Positions 20,243 through 31,611 are shown, counted from the stretch's first letter. The stretch: DNA of 64,000 nucleotides from Pseudomonas viridiflava (GCF_900590755.1 NZ_UUOC01000004.1:434001-498000), one strand, 5' to 3'. The notes: a model not told the origin generated them from the sequence alone. Program-made: numbers and translations.

Positions 20243-20544
20243 GTGAGGCTGCCGTTCGCCTTGGTGCGCCAGGTGAGTTGCAGCTGACGGGCGTGCTGGA
20301 TTACAGCACCGGTCCGGCCCTGCGCAAGCAGGGTGCCGGGCTGATCAACTCAAGCGAGTTGTCGAGCGTCGTGCTCGATTGCTCCGGGGTTGAAAAGTCC
20401 AGCAGCGTAGGTCTGGCCCTGTTGCTGGCATTCATGCGTGATGCGCGTGATGCTGGTAAATCCGTAAGCGTTCGCGCCATGCCTGATGACATGCGCAAGA
20501 TCGCCCAGGTATCTGAGCTGACCGAGCTGTTTAGCGAACATTAA
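20239..20544 (+). CDS. mlaB: Mla transporter STAS-domain subunit MlaB
   Basis: 101 residues forming a single STAS domain (VVLDCSGVEKSSSVGLALLLAFMRDA region). MlaB binds MlaF and stabilises the transporter. It overlaps mlaC by 4 nt (ATGA). It is the last gene of the operon, followed by a terminator. Confidence 0.92.
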   Translation: MSEAAVRLGAPGELQLTGVLDYSTGPALRKQGAGLINSSELSSVVLDCSGVEKSSSVGLALLLAFMRDARDAGKSVSVRAMPDDMRKIAQVSELTELFSEH

Positions 20545-20556
20545 TGATTCACAATG

Positions 20557-20611
20557 AAAGCCCCCCGTCCGGGTCCTGCTATGCGGGGTTCGCTTTGAGT
20601 GGGCTTTTTTG
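20557..20611 (+). terminator. Probable terminator after mlaB
   Basis: AAAGCCC (20557-20563) pairs with GGGCTTT (20601-20607), followed by TTTT. The loop is long (about 37 nt) and contains smaller GC-rich hairpins. Confidence 0.6.
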
Positions 20612-20656
20612 TATGATGGCCGACCCGCGCGCGTCGGGCGCCAATCGAGGTTAAGC

Positions 20657-22184
<1,528 letters not shown>

Positions 22185-22197
22185 TAGTCTGTGATTT

Positions 22198-22228
22198 GCT
22201 GCCCGAGCCCAATCTGGCGTCGGGCAGC
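22198..22228 (+). other. Hairpin between murA and hisG
   Basis: GCTGCCCGA pairs perfectly with TCGGGCAGC (9 bp, 13-nt loop) 14 nt after the murA stop. No T-run follows, so it may be an mRNA 3'-end stabiliser or a Rho-linked site and not an intrinsic terminator. The rest of the 146-bp gap shows nothing else clear. Confidence 0.4.
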
Positions 22229-22330
22229 ACATGATTCGTTTCACCTTGTGCCGCCTTGATTGGGCATGAGGATTTGTTCGACGCCGCTTGCGTGCGAACA
22301 AAAGCTTCCTGATAAGGACTGACGTTTCCC

Positions 22331-22966
22331 ATGTTGACCATCGCATTGTCCAAGGGCCGCATCCTCGACGACACCCTGCCGCTTCTTGCTGAAGCAGGCA
22401 TTGTGCCTACCGAGAATCCGGACAAGAGCCGCAAGCTGATTATCCCCACGACTCAGGCCGACGTGCGCCTGCTGATCGTGCGTGCCACCGACGTTCCGAC
22501 GTATGTCGAACATGGCGCCGCTGACCTGGGTGTTGCCGGTAAAGATGTGCTGATGGAATACACCGGCCAGGGCCTGTACGAGCCACTGGATCTGCAGATT
22601 GCCAAGTGCCGCCTGATGACCGCCGGTGCCATTGGTGCCGTCGAGCCTAAAGGCCGCCTGCGCGTGGCGACCAAGTTCGTCAATGTCGCCAAGCGCTACT
22701 ATGCCGAGCAAGGCCGTCAGGTCGACATCATCAAGCTGTATGGCTCCATGGAGCTTGCTCCGCTGATTGGCCTGGCTGACAAGATCATCGACGTTGTCGA
22801 CACCGGCAACACGTTGCGCGCCAATGGCCTGGAGCCTCAGGAGCTGATCGCCACCATCAGCTCGCGTCTGGTGGTGAACAAGGCTTCCATGAAGATGCAG
22901 CACGCCCGTATCCAGTCGCTCATCGACACCCTGCGCAATGCAGTGGAGTCCCGACACCGCGGCTGA
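22331..22966 (+). CDS. hisG: ATP phosphoribosyltransferase HisG (short form)
   Basis: 211 residues, the short form without the C-terminal regulatory domain; this form works with a HisZ subunit, whose gene is not in this window. The conserved catalytic blocks [11 protein letters not shown] and [15 protein letters not shown] are present, as is the PRPP-binding region [12 protein letters not shown]. It catalyses the first step of histidine synthesis, ATP plus PRPP. Confidence 0.96.
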   Translation: MLTIALSKGRILDDTLPLLAEAGIVPTENPDKSRKLIIPTTQADVRLLIVRATDVPTYVEHGAADLGVAGKDVLMEYTGQGLYEPLDLQIAKCRLMTAGAIGAVEPKGRLRVATKFVNVAKRYYAEQGRQVDIIKLYGSMELAPLIGLADKIIDVVDTGNTLRANGLEPQELIATISSRLVVNKASMKMQHARIQSLIDTLRNAVESRHRG

Positions 22967-23019
22967 CTTACCTGCGCGGCCTTGAGTCGCGCCCGTCTAT
23001 CCGCCTCATAGCCAGAATT

Positions 23020-23068
23020 CTCAGGTGCCCAAGCGGATCGACTGCTAGTTTAGGGCGCCTGAGTTTTT
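23020..23068 (+). terminator. Terminator-like hairpin between hisG and hisD
   Basis: CTCAGGTGCCC (23020-23030) pairs with GGGCGCCTGAG (23053-23063) over 11 positions with one G-T wobble and a 22-nt loop, followed by TTTTT. It ends only 24 nt before the hisD ATG, so it either terminates hisG or acts as an attenuator for hisDC. No histidine-rich leader peptide was seen. Confidence 0.65.
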
Positions 23069-23091
23069 GCCATTCCTATGAGGCTCTCGCT

Positions 23092-24420
23092 ATGACCGCA
23101 CCGACTGCAATTCGCCGACTCAACGCTGCTGACCCGGATTTCGCACATCATCTGGATCATCTGCTGAGCTGGGAAAGCGTGTCCGATGATTCGGTCAACG
23201 AGCGCGTACTCGACATCATCAAGGCTGTGCGCGAGCGTGGCGATGCGGCACTGGTCGAGTTCACTCAGCGCTTTGACGGTTTGCAGGTCGCTTCCATGGC
23301 TGACCTGATTCTGCCCCGCGCCCGTCTTGAACTGGCCCTGACCCGCATCACCCCGGAACAGCGCACGGCGCTGGAAAAGGCCGCTGATCGTGTGCGCATG
23401 TACCACGAAAAGCAGAAACAGGATTCCTGGACCTACACCGAAGCCGACGGCACCGTGCTGGGCCAGAAGGTCACGCCGCTGGATCGCGCAGGCCTGTACG
23501 TTCCGGGCGGCAAGGCGTCGTATCCGTCTTCTGTATTGATGAACGCCATCCCGGCGAAAGTCGCCGGTGTCACTGAAGTGGTGATGGTGGTGCCTACGCC
23601 CCGTGGCGAGCTGAACGAACTGGTACTGGCCGCGGCCTGTATTGCCGGTGTCGACCGGGTGTTCACCATCGGTGGCGCGCAGGCTGTTGCTGCGCTGGCT
23701 TACGGGACTGAAAGCGTGCCCCGGGTCGACAAGGTTGTGGGCCCTGGCAACATCTATGTCGCCACCGCCAAGCGCCATGTGTTTGGGCAAGTAGGCATCG
23801 ACATGATCGCCGGTCCATCAGAGATTCTGGTGGTGTGCGATGGCCAGACCGATCCGGACTGGATCGCCATGGACCTGTTCTCCCAGGCCGAGCATGACGA
23901 AGACGCCCAGGCCATTCTGGTCAGCCCCGATGCCGAGTTCCTCGACAAGGTGGCCGCCAGCATCGCCAGGTTGATGCCGACCATGGAGCGCGCGGAGATT
24001 ATCGACAAGTCGATCAATGGCCGTGGCGCCCTGATCAAGGTCGCTGACATGCAGCAAGCCATCGAAGTCGCCAACCGCATCGCTCCGGAGCACCTGGAGT
24101 TGTCGGTTGCCGATCCTGAAACCTGGCTGCCGCAGATCCGCCACGCCGGTGCGATCTTCATGGGTCGCCACACCAGCGAAGCGCTGGGCGACTATTGCGC
24201 AGGTCCCAACCACGTTCTGCCGACTTCCGGCACAGCGCGCTTTTCCTCGCCGCTGGGTGTTTATGATTTCCAGAAGCGTTCGTCGATCATCTACTGCTCG
24301 GAGCAGGGTGCATCGGAACTGGGTAAAACGGCATCGGTACTGGCTCGTGGCGAATCACTGACTGCGCACGCACGCAGCGCCGAGTACCGCATCATTGATA
24401 GCGAAGGGCAGGGGAAGTAA
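23092..24420 (+). CDS. hisD: Histidinol dehydrogenase HisD
   Basis: 442 residues. Visible family motifs: the [17 protein letters not shown] block, [12 protein letters not shown], the zinc/catalytic region [11 protein letters not shown], and [14 protein letters not shown]. It performs the last two oxidations from histidinol to histidine, with zinc and NAD. hisC follows 2 nt after the stop. Confidence 0.97.
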   Translation: MTAPTAIRRLNAADPDFAHHLDHLLSWESVSDDSVNERVLDIIKAVRERGDAALVEFTQRFDGLQVASMADLILPRARLELALTRITPEQRTALEKAADRVRMYHEKQKQDSWTYTEADGTVLGQKVTPLDRAGLYVPGGKASYPSSVLMNAIPAKVAGVTEVVMVVPTPRGELNELVLAAACIAGVDRVFTIGGAQAVAALAYGTESVPRVDKVVGPGNIYVATAKRHVFGQVGIDMIAGPSEILVVCDGQTDPDWIAMDLFSQAEHDEDAQAILVSPDAEFLDKVAASIARLMPTMERAEIIDKSINGRGALIKVADMQQAIEVANRIAPEHLELSVADPETWLPQIRHAGAIFMGRHTSEALGDYCAGPNHVLPTSGTARFSSPLGVYDFQKRSSIIYCSEQGASELGKTASVLARGESLTAHARSAEYRIIDSEGQGK

Positions 24421-24422
24421 AC

Positions 24423-25475
24423 ATGAGCAAATTCTGGAGTCCTTTCGTCAATGGTCTGGTGCCGTACGTGCCGGGCGAGCAGCCCAAGCTGACCAAACTG
24501 ACCAAGCTCAATACCAATGAAAACCCTTACGGCCCGTCGCCCAAGGCCCTGGCTGCCATGCGCGCCGAGCTGACCGATGACCTGCGCCTTTATCCGGACC
24601 CGAACGGCGACCTGCTCAAGCAGGCGGTCGCTGACTATTACGACGTGAAGCCCAATCAGGTCTTCCTGGGTAACGGCTCCGACGAGGTTCTGGCACACGC
24701 TTTCAATGCGTTCTTCCAGCACGGCAAACCGCTGCTGTTCCCGGATATCAGCTACAGCTTCTATCCGGTGTATTGCGGGCTGTACGACATTGAGTTCGAC
24801 GCGATCCCTCTGGACGAGCAGTTCCAGATTCGTGTTGAGGACTATGCAAAGCCGAACGGCGGGATCATTTTCCCCAACCCGAACGCACCGACCGGTTGTG
24901 TTGTGGGTCTGGAGGCTGTTGAGGCGATGCTCAAGGCCAGCCCTGATTCGGTTGTGATTGTCGACGAAGCCTACATCGACTTCGGTGGCGAGACCGCGAT
25001 CGGTCTGGTGAACCGCTATCCCAACCTGCTGGTGACTCAGACACTGTCCAAGTCCCGCTCGCTGGCCGGTCTGCGTGTTGGCCTGGCGGTGGGTCACCCG
25101 GATCTGGTCGAGGCGCTGGAGCGGGTCAAGAACAGCTTCAACTCCTATCCGCTGGACCGCCTGGCGATTGTCGGCGCGGCGGCTGCTTTTGAGGATCGTG
25201 AGCACTTTGACTTCACCCGCAAGGCCGTGATCGCCAGCCGTGAAGCCCTGACGAGCGAATTGCAGGCCAAGGGTTTTGAGGTGCTGCCATCAGCGGCCAA
25301 CTTCATCTTCGCCCGCCACCCGCAACACGATGCAGCAGGCATCGCCGCGAAGCTGCGTGAGCAAGGCGTGATCGTGCGGCACTTCAAGCAAGAACGAATC
25401 GCCCAGTTCCTGCGCATCAGCATCGGCACGCCAGAGCAGAATCAGGCGCTGCTGGATGGGTTGGCGGGGTGGTAA
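24423..25475 (+). CDS. hisC: Histidinol-phosphate aminotransferase HisC
   Basis: 350 residues, fold-type I PLP aminotransferase. The PLP lysine is in [14 protein letters not shown], and NENPYGPSP and the FPNPNAPTG loop are typical of HisC. It transfers an amino group from glutamate to imidazole acetol phosphate. Pseudomonas carries another hisC copy elsewhere, so numbering (hisC1/hisC2) is not given. It is the last gene before a REP cluster and convergent with algW. Confidence 0.95.
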   Translation: MSKFWSPFVNGLVPYVPGEQPKLTKLTKLNTNENPYGPSPKALAAMRAELTDDLRLYPDPNGDLLKQAVADYYDVKPNQVFLGNGSDEVLAHAFNAFFQHGKPLLFPDISYSFYPVYCGLYDIEFDAIPLDEQFQIRVEDYAKPNGGIIFPNPNAPTGCVVGLEAVEAMLKASPDSVVIVDEAYIDFGGETAIGLVNRYPNLLVTQTLSKSRSLAGLRVGLAVGHPDLVEALERVKNSFNSYPLDRLAIVGAAAAFEDREHFDFTRKAVIASREALTSELQAKGFEVLPSAANFIFARHPQHDAAGIAAKLREQGVIVRHFKQERIAQFLRISIGTPEQNQALLDGLAGW

Positions 25476-25485
25476 TGCAGTTCCT

Positions 25486-25555
25486 GTAGGAGCCAACTTG
25501 TTGGCGAGGCGTTTTGCCTGACACACCGATGTTCGCAGCCTTCGGCAGCTCCTAC
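25486..25555. repeat. REPIN-like element, GTAGGAG / GCAGCCTTCGGCAGCTCCTAC type (70 bp)
   Basis: The right arm TTCGCAGCCTTCGGCAGCTC is identical to that of the element at 5451. The left arm keeps only GTAGGAGC and then diverges (CAACTTGTTGGCGAGG), so this copy is a degenerate or mixed pair. Confidence 0.65.
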
Positions 25556-25589
25556 AGGTTGCCTGTTATCTCAGATACGCAGCGATCCT

Positions 25590-25669
25590 GTAGGAGCTGC
25601 CGAAGGCTGCGAAGAGCAATCTGTCAGACAAACCGCTATCGCTGCCTCGCGGTGCTCGTGAGCTCCTAC
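25590..25669. repeat. REPIN-like element, mixed arms (80 bp)
   Basis: The left arm GTAGGAGCTGCCGAAGGCTG continues with CGAA as in the element at 5451, while the right arm (GCTGCCTCGCGGTGCTCGTGAGCTCCTAC region) differs. It is the second of two elements side by side in the hisC/algW convergent gap. Confidence 0.6.
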
Positions 25670-25682
25670 AGGATTGATGCTG

Positions 25683-26846
<1,164 letters not shown>

Positions 26847-27018
26847 TGAACGAATCCTGAAAGTAAATCCGGCGCTGCGGCCGGTTGCCCATCTGCGCCA
26901 TAATGGGCGGCATTATACGAGCACTTGAGGTCGTGTCTTGTAAATTAAGAACTTCCTAACGGATGGTCATTCAAAGACACACCCAAGCCACTCAAAACCA
27001 CCGATCAAGGAGTCTTTT

Positions 27019-27777
27019 ATGGCTGTTGCGCTCAGCACTCTGGTAGAAGAAGCCGATCGTTATCTGGGCAGTTCACGCATTCAGGATTACTGCCCTAACG
27101 GCCTGCAGGTCGAGGGTCGGCCGCAGGTCATGCGCATCGTCAGCGGCGTGACCGCCAGCCAGGCTTTGCTGGATGCTGCGGTCGAGGCGCAGGCCGATCT
27201 GATTCTGGTGCACCACGGTTACTTCTGGAAAGGCGAGAATCCGTGCGTCACCGGCATGAAGCAGCGGCGCCTGAAAACCCTGCTCAAGCACGACATCAGT
27301 CTGTTGGCCTATCACCTGCCTCTGGATGTACACCCTGAAGTCGGCAATAACGTGCAGTTGGCTCGTCAGTTGGACATCACGGTCGAAGGTCCGCTTGATC
27401 CGGATAATGCTCGGGTCGTTGGTCTGGTCGGGTCCCTCAACGAGCCGCTGATGCCTCGTGATTTCGCCCGTCGTGTCCAGGAGGCGCTGGGGCGCGAGCC
27501 TTTGCTGATCGAAGGCAGCGAGATGATTCGTCGCGTGGGCTGGTGCACCGGTGGTGGTCAGGGCTACATCGATCAGGCTGTGTTGGCCGGGGTCGATCTG
27601 TTTATCAGCGGCGAGGCCTCTGAGCAGACGGTTCACAGCGCCCGGGAAAACGGCATCAGCTTTATCGCTGCCGGCCATCACGCGACTGAGCGTTATGGCG
27701 TGCAGGCCCTGGGCGACTATCTGGCCCGGCGGTTTGCCCTTGAACACTTGTTCATCGATTGTCCGAACCCGGTCTGA
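27019..27777 (+). CDS. Nif3-like dinuclear metal centre protein (YbgI/GTP cyclohydrolase I type 2 family)
   Basis: 252 residues. The two metal-binding segments of the family are present: ILVHHGYFWKGE and the C-terminal AAGHHATERYGVQALGDYL. These proteins form hexameric toroids with a dinuclear metal site; reported roles differ (GTP cyclohydrolase activity, NAD-related chemistry) and the cellular role is not settled. AAGGAG is about 8 nt before the ATG. Confidence 0.9.
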   Translation: MAVALSTLVEEADRYLGSSRIQDYCPNGLQVEGRPQVMRIVSGVTASQALLDAAVEAQADLILVHHGYFWKGENPCVTGMKQRRLKTLLKHDISLLAYHLPLDVHPEVGNNVQLARQLDITVEGPLDPDNARVVGLVGSLNEPLMPRDFARRVQEALGREPLLIEGSEMIRRVGWCTGGGQGYIDQAVLAGVDLFISGEASEQTVHSARENGISFIAAGHHATERYGVQALGDYLARRFALEHLFIDCPNPV

Positions 27778-27801
27778 GCACCCAAACGAGGGGGTATATC
27801 C

Positions 27802-27820
27802 ATAGAACGTTTCGTTCTAT
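27802..27820 (+). promoter_or_regulatory. Palindrome upstream of cysD, possible operator
   Basis: ATAGAACG-TTT-CGTTCTAT is a perfect 8-bp inverted repeat with a 3-nt centre, 112 bp before the cysD ATG. No T-run follows, so it is more like an operator than a terminator. The regulator is unknown; sulfur-responsive control by CysB is expected for this operon, but I cannot match this palindrome to a CysB site. Confidence 0.4.
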
Positions 27821-27931
27821 CTGGCCTCCTGAATAGAAGAAGGCGCTGTGCTAGAGTGCCGCCTCGAACACGGCCCGCTGGCCGTCCCGGGCGTTGTCCG
27901 GTCTAAAAACGAACGCAACCCGTGAGTAACC

Positions 27932-28849
27932 ATGGTCGATAAACTGACGCATCTGAAACAGCTGGAGGCGGAAAGCATCCACATCATCCGCGAGGTCGCC
28001 GCCGAGTTTGATAACCCGGTGATGCTGTACTCCGTCGGTAAAGACTCCGCCGTCATGCTCCATCTGGCGCGCAAGGCGTTCTTCCCGGGCAAGCTGCCGT
28101 TCCCGGTGATGCATGTCGATACCCGCTGGAAATTCCAGGAAATGTACAAATTCCGCGACCAGATGGTCGAGGATCTGGGCCTGGACCTGATCGTCCACGT
28201 CAACCCCGATGGCGTCGCGCAGGGTATCAACCCGCTGACCCACGGCAGCGCCAAGCACACTGACATCATGAAAACCGAGGGCCTGAAGCAGGCGCTCGAC
28301 AAGCACGGCTTCGATGCTGCTTTCGGTGGCGCACGCCGTGACGAAGAGAAATCCCGCGCCAAAGAGCGCGTGTATTCCTTCCGCGACACCAAGCACCGCT
28401 GGGACCCGAAGAACCAGCGTCCAGAGCTCTGGAATGTCTACAACGGCAACGTCAACAAAGGCGAGTCGATCCGCGTGTTCCCGCTGTCCAACTGGACCGA
28501 GCTGGACATCTGGCAGTACATCTACCTGGAAAGCATCCCGATTGTTCCGCTGTACTTCGCCGCTGAGCGCGAAGTCATCGAGATGAACGGCACCTGGATC
28601 ATGATCGACGACGACCGTCTGCGTAATCATCTGTCCGATGAAGACAAGAAGCGCATCGTCAAGAAGAAGGTCCGCTTCCGCACACTTGGCGACTACCCGT
28701 TGACGGGCGCAGTCGAGTCCGAGGCCATCACCCTCACCGACATCATTCAGGAAATGCTGCTGACGCGAACTTCCGAACGCCAGGGCCGAGTCATCGATCA
28801 CGATGGCGCAGGTTCGATGGAAGAAAAGAAACGTCAGGGGTATTTCTAA
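27932..28849 (+). CDS. cysD: Sulfate adenylyltransferase subunit CysD
   Basis: 305 residues, PP-loop ATP pyrophosphatase/PAPS-reductase fold with [20 protein letters not shown] near residue 30-50 and the [15 protein letters not shown] block. With the GTPase CysN it makes adenosine 5'-phosphosulfate from ATP and sulfate, the first step of assimilatory sulfate reduction. Normally cysN follows closely; here 453 nt separate the cysD stop from the cysNC start, filled by the repeat-flanked insert. Confidence 0.97.
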   Translation: MVDKLTHLKQLEAESIHIIREVAAEFDNPVMLYSVGKDSAVMLHLARKAFFPGKLPFPVMHVDTRWKFQEMYKFRDQMVEDLGLDLIVHVNPDGVAQGINPLTHGSAKHTDIMKTEGLKQALDKHGFDAAFGGARRDEEKSRAKERVYSFRDTKHRWDPKNQRPELWNVYNGNVNKGESIRVFPLSNWTELDIWQYIYLESIPIVPLYFAAEREVIEMNGTWIMIDDDRLRNHLSDEDKKRIVKKKVRFRTLGDYPLTGAVESEAITLTDIIQEMLLTRTSERQGRVIDHDGAGSMEEKKRQGYF

Positions 28850-28859
28850 AGAGCAGCTA

Positions 28860-28887
28860 CAAGCTTCAAGCGGCAAGCTGCAAGCGA
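28860..28887. repeat. Left arm of the inverted repeat: four CAAGCNN heptamers
   Basis: CAAGCTT CAAGCGG CAAGCTG CAAGCGA in tandem, 11 nt after the cysD stop. Bases 28861-28879 are the exact reverse complement of 29263-29281. Confidence 0.85.
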
Positions 28888-28907
28888 ATCAAAAGCAGGC
28901 GATCGAA

Positions 28908-29249
28908 ATGGATTTCGAGAAACTCTTGGTTTGGCAAAGAGCCAAGGCTTTGGCGGTCAACCTTTATAAGGAAATGGCATCCTGTCCCGATCTGGCTTTC
29001 AGGAGTCAGATTACGCGCTCAGGGCTGTCGGTACCGAGCAATATTGCGGAAGGTATGGAGCGTTTCACTGCAAAGGAAAAATGCCGCTTTTTGTGGATTG
29101 CGAAGGCATCCTGCGGCGAGCTGAGAACTCAGCTCATTATTGGCAGTGAAATTGGTTACATCGCTGAGCCACTTGCAGCAGCCTGGATTATCGAAACCCG
29201 TGAGCTTTCAAAAATGCTTTGCGGGCTGATCAATAAAATTTCTGACTAG
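28908..29249 (+). CDS. Four-helix-bundle protein (23S rRNA intervening-sequence protein family)
   Basis: 113 residues from ATG 28908 (MDFEKLLVWQRAKALAVNLY), with AGG 8 nt upstream. The pattern W-x-x-A at the start, FRSQITRSGLSVPSNIAEG in the middle and a later helical ELRTQLIIG segment is the hallmark of the four-helix-bundle/IVP family (TIGR02436 type). Such proteins are encoded in intervening sequences of bacterial 23S rRNA and are related to the accessory Avd proteins of diversity-generating retroelements; their biochemical role is unknown. The gene is flanked by inverted repeats and has about 47% GC over 29041-29160, visibly lower than cysD and cysN. It lies in the same direction as the cys genes. 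A longer frame from 28803 overlaps cysD and the repeat and is rejected. Confidence 0.88.
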   Translation: MDFEKLLVWQRAKALAVNLYKEMASCPDLAFRSQITRSGLSVPSNIAEGMERFTAKEKCRFLWIAKASCGELRTQLIIGSEIGYIAEPLAAAWIIETRELSKMLCGLINKISD

Positions 29250-29262
29250 CTGTACGCTGACA

Positions 29263-29281
29263 AGCTTGCCGCTTGAAGCTT
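29263..29281. repeat. Right arm of the inverted repeat
   Basis: AGCTTGCCGCTTGAAGCTT, perfect reverse complement of 28861-28879. Flanking bases (GACA before, ACAGCT after) extend the pairing imperfectly. It lies 13 nt after the insert gene's stop and 21 nt before the cysNC ATG. Confidence 0.85.
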
Positions 29282-29302
29282 ACAGCTCGGAGCTCGAATG
29301 AA

Positions 29303-31201
29303 ATGAGTCACGCATCTGATTTGATCAGCGAGGACATCCTCGCCTATCTGGGCCAGCACGAACGCAAGGAAATGCTGCGCTTTCTTACCTGTGGCAACGT
29401 CGATGACGGCAAGAGCACGCTGATCGGGCGTCTGCTGCACGACTCCAAGATGATCTACGAAGATCACCTGGAAGCCATCACCCGCGATTCGAAGAAATCC
29501 GGCACCACGGGCGACGATGTCGACCTGGCGTTGCTGGTTGACGGTCTGCAGGCTGAGCGTGAGCAGGGCATCACCATTGATGTTGCCTACCGCTATTTCT
29601 CCACGGCCAAGCGCAAGTTCATCATTGCCGATACGCCAGGCCATGAGCAGTACACCCGCAACATGGCCACCGGCGCTTCGACCTGTGATCTGGCCATTAT
29701 TCTGGTGGACGCCCGTTACGGCGTGCAGACCCAGACCCGCCGCCATAGCTACATCGCGTCGCTGCTGGGCATCAAGCACATCGTGGTCGCCATCAACAAG
29801 ATGGACCTCAATGGCTTCGACGAAAGTGTCTTCGAGTCGATCAAGTCCGATTACCTGAAGTTCGCCGAAGGTATCTCCTTCAAACCGACCACCATGGCCT
29901 TTGTGCCGATGTCGGCGCTCAAAGGCGACAACGTGGTGAACAAGAGCGAGCGTTCGCCTTGGTACACCGGCCAGTCGTTGATGGAAATCCTCGAAACCGT
30001 CGAGATCGCCAACGACCGCAACTACACCGACATGCGTTTCCCGGTGCAGTACGTGAACCGTCCGAACCTGAATTTCCGTGGGTTTGCGGGCACCCTGGCC
30101 AGCGGCATCGTCCACAAAGGCGATGAAATCGTCGTGCTGCCTTCGGGCAAGAGCAGCCGCGTGAAATCCATCGTCACCTTTGAAGGTGAGCTGGAGAACG
30201 CAGGGCCCGGTCAGGCTGTGACGCTGACCATGGAAGACGAAATCGATATCTCCCGTGGCGACTTGTTGGTACATGCCGACAACGTGCCACAGGTCACTGA
30301 TGCCTTCGACGCCATGTTGGTGTGGATGGCTGAAGAGCCGATGCTGCCGGGCAAGAAATACGACATCAAGCGCGCCACCAGTTATGTGCCGGGTTCGATT
30401 GCCAGCATTACCCATCGGGTTGATGTGAACACTTTGGCTGAAGGGCCTGCCAGCTCCCTTGGCCTCAACGAGATTGGTCGCGTCAAGATCAGCCTTGATT
30501 CGGCCATCGCGCTGGACGGTTACGACAGCAACCGCACCACCGGTTCGTTCATCGTCATCGATCGTTTGACCAACGGCACCGTCGCGGCGGGCATGATTAT
30601 CGCCAAACCGGTCGGTGGAGCGGGCGCCAATCACCATGGTGAACTGGCCCACGTCGCCACTGAAGAGCGCGCACAGCGTTTCGGCCAGCAACCGGCTACC
30701 GTGTTGTTCAGCGGCCTGTCTGGCGCGGGCAAGAGCACACTGGCGTATGCGGTCGAGCGCAAGCTGTTCGACATGGGCCGTGCGGTGTATGTGCTGGATG
30801 GTCAGAACCTGCGTCACGACCTGAACAAAGGTCTGCCACAGGATCGCGCTGGACGCACTGAAAACTGGCGTCGTGCTGCTCACGTGGCGCGTCAGTTCAA
30901 TCAGGCGGGTCTGATCACCCTGGCAGCCTTTGTTGCGCCGGATGCTGAAGGCCGCGAGCAAGCCAAGTCGTTGATTGGCGCTGATCGCCTGCTGACCGTT
31001 TACGTTCAAGCTTCGCCTGCCGCTTGCCGTGCTCGTGACCCGCAAGGTCTGTACGCAGCTGACGGCGACAACATCCCGGGCGAGTCCTTCCCGTACGATG
31101 TACCGCTCAACGCCGACCTGGTCATCGACACTCAGTCGCTGAACCTGGAAGAAAGCGTCAAGCAAGTGCTGGAACTGCTACGCAGCCGCGGCGCGATCTA
31201 A
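29303..31201 (+). CDS. cysN: Bifunctional sulfate adenylyltransferase GTPase subunit / adenylylsulfate kinase CysNC
   Basis: 632 residues, a natural fusion. The N-terminal EF-Tu-like GTPase (P-loop GNVDDGKST at residues 31-39, [12 protein letters not shown]) drives sulfate activation with CysD. The C-terminal adenylylsulfate kinase domain has its own P-loop GLSGAGKST at 471-479 and phosphorylates APS to PAPS. The start [16 protein letters not shown] at 29303 is preceded by GGAG at 29289-29292; a longer frame from 29273 runs back into the right repeat arm. Its ribosome binding site lies directly beside that repeat, so the insert may affect cysNC translation. Confidence 0.97.
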   Translation: MSHASDLISEDILAYLGQHERKEMLRFLTCGNVDDGKSTLIGRLLHDSKMIYEDHLEAITRDSKKSGTTGDDVDLALLVDGLQAEREQGITIDVAYRYFSTAKRKFIIADTPGHEQYTRNMATGASTCDLAIILVDARYGVQTQTRRHSYIASLLGIKHIVVAINKMDLNGFDESVFESIKSDYLKFAEGISFKPTTMAFVPMSALKGDNVVNKSERSPWYTGQSLMEILETVEIANDRNYTDMRFPVQYVNRPNLNFRGFAGTLASGIVHKGDEIVVLPSGKSSRVKSIVTFEGELENAGPGQAVTLTMEDEIDISRGDLLVHADNVPQVTDAFDAMLVWMAEEPMLPGKKYDIKRATSYVPGSIASITHRVDVNTLAEGPASSLGLNEIGRVKISLDSAIALDGYDSNRTTGSFIVIDRLTNGTVAAGMIIAKPVGGAGANHHGELAHVATEERAQRFGQQPATVLFSGLSGAGKSTLAYAVERKLFDMGRAVYVLDGQNLRHDLNKGLPQDRAGRTENWRRAAHVARQFNQAGLITLAAFVAPDAEGREQAKSLIGADRLLTVYVQASPAACRARDPQGLYAADGDNIPGESFPYDVPLNADLVIDTQSLNLEESVKQVLELLRSRGAI

Positions 31202-31220
31202 GCTTCGTCCGCTGCAAACA

Positions 31221-31248
31221 AAAACCCGCCAGAGATGGCGGGTTTTTT
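31221..31248 (+). terminator. Intrinsic terminator after cysNC
   Basis: A perfect 10-bp stem AAAACCCGCC/GGCGGGTTTT with a 6-nt loop and a T6 run, 20 nt after the cysNC stop. Confidence 0.93.
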
Positions 31249-31266
31249 GTTGGCAGGGAACATCCA

Positions 31267-31356
31267 GTGGGACCGGCTTTAGCCGGGAAGGCATTGGTTC
31301 TGTAGACGCGTATCCGGTGGATGTACTGGCCTCTTCCCGGCTAAAGCCGGTCCCAC
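31267..31356. repeat. REPIN-like inverted pair, GGGACCGGCTTTAGCCGGGA type (90 bp)
   Basis: The left arm GTGGGACCGGCTTTAGCCGG and right arm CCGGCTAAAGCCGGTCCCAC are exact inverted copies. It has the same length and family as 31445 and 37775. Confidence 0.8.
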
Positions 31357-31370
31357 AGGAGCATGGTTTC

Positions 31371-31398
31371 TCCTGTGGGAGCGGTGCTTGCCCGCGAT
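31371..31398. repeat. Single REP half-site (GTGGGAGC...GCTTGCCCGCGAT)
   Basis: One arm of the 87-bp type (TGTGGGAGCGGTGCTTGCCC then GCGAT) without an inverted partner nearby. It lies between two elements of the 90-bp type. Confidence 0.6.
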
Positions 31399-31444
31399 AA
31401 GGCTGGATGCGTCATCAAGTCACCTGCGGGCATAAATCGAACCC

Positions 31445-31534
31445 GTAGGACCGGCTTTAGCCGGGAGGGCGTCGGTACAAGCGGCACAACTTTTTCGTCA
31501 TGAATATTGCCCTCCCGGCTAAAGCCAGTCCTAC
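31445..31534. repeat. REPIN-like inverted pair, GGACCGGCTTTAGCCGGGA type (90 bp)
   Basis: The left arm GTAGGACCGGCTTTAGCCGG and right arm CCGGCTAAAGCCAGTCCTAC are inverted copies with compensated T/A outer changes relative to 31267 and one mismatch (CCAGTC). Confidence 0.8.
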
Positions 31535-31560
31535 GGGGTGGGCGTAATCCTGGTAGACAC

Positions 31561-31597
31561 AAAAAAGCCCGCCATTCTCAAGGAGTGGCGGGCTTGT
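31561..31597 (-). terminator. Intrinsic terminator after zapG (minus strand)
   Basis: Read on the minus strand, a stem of about 10 bp (AAGCCCGCCA/TGGCGGGCTT) is followed by TTTTTT, 14 nt past the zapG stop. Confidence 0.88.
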
Positions 31598-31611
31598 TCG
31601 CGGCCAGTCGC

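Larger units (their letters stand above)
31202..31611. other. 410-bp gene-free gap between cysNC and zapG
   Basis: No gene is visible. The gap holds, in order, the cysNC terminator, a 90-bp REPIN-like element, a single REP half-site, a second 90-bp element and the zapG terminator. Almost the whole gap is therefore repeats and terminators. Confidence 0.85.

Noticed and set aside
25486..25669. Regular repeats that could suggest a CRISPR array
   Set aside because: Repeats are inverted, imperfect and only two units; no cas genes are present.
28803..28907. Upstream extension of the four-helix-bundle gene overlapping cysD
   Set aside because: The extension covers the cysD 3' end and the heptamer repeat; the conserved family N-terminus begins at 28908 with a ribosome binding site.
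28850..29302. Insertion sequence between cysD and cysNC
   Set aside because: The encoded protein is not a transposase and no target-site duplication could be recognised; the inverted arms are built of heptamers, unlike IS ends.
29246..31165. A very long open frame antisense to cysNC (639 codons), and similar ones antisense to ftsI (51169-53232), fumC (6072-7676) and murC (60474-62036)
   Set aside because: They have no ribosome binding site or family motif, and mirror the codon bias of the strongly conserved gene on the other strand, as is usual in GC-rich genomes.
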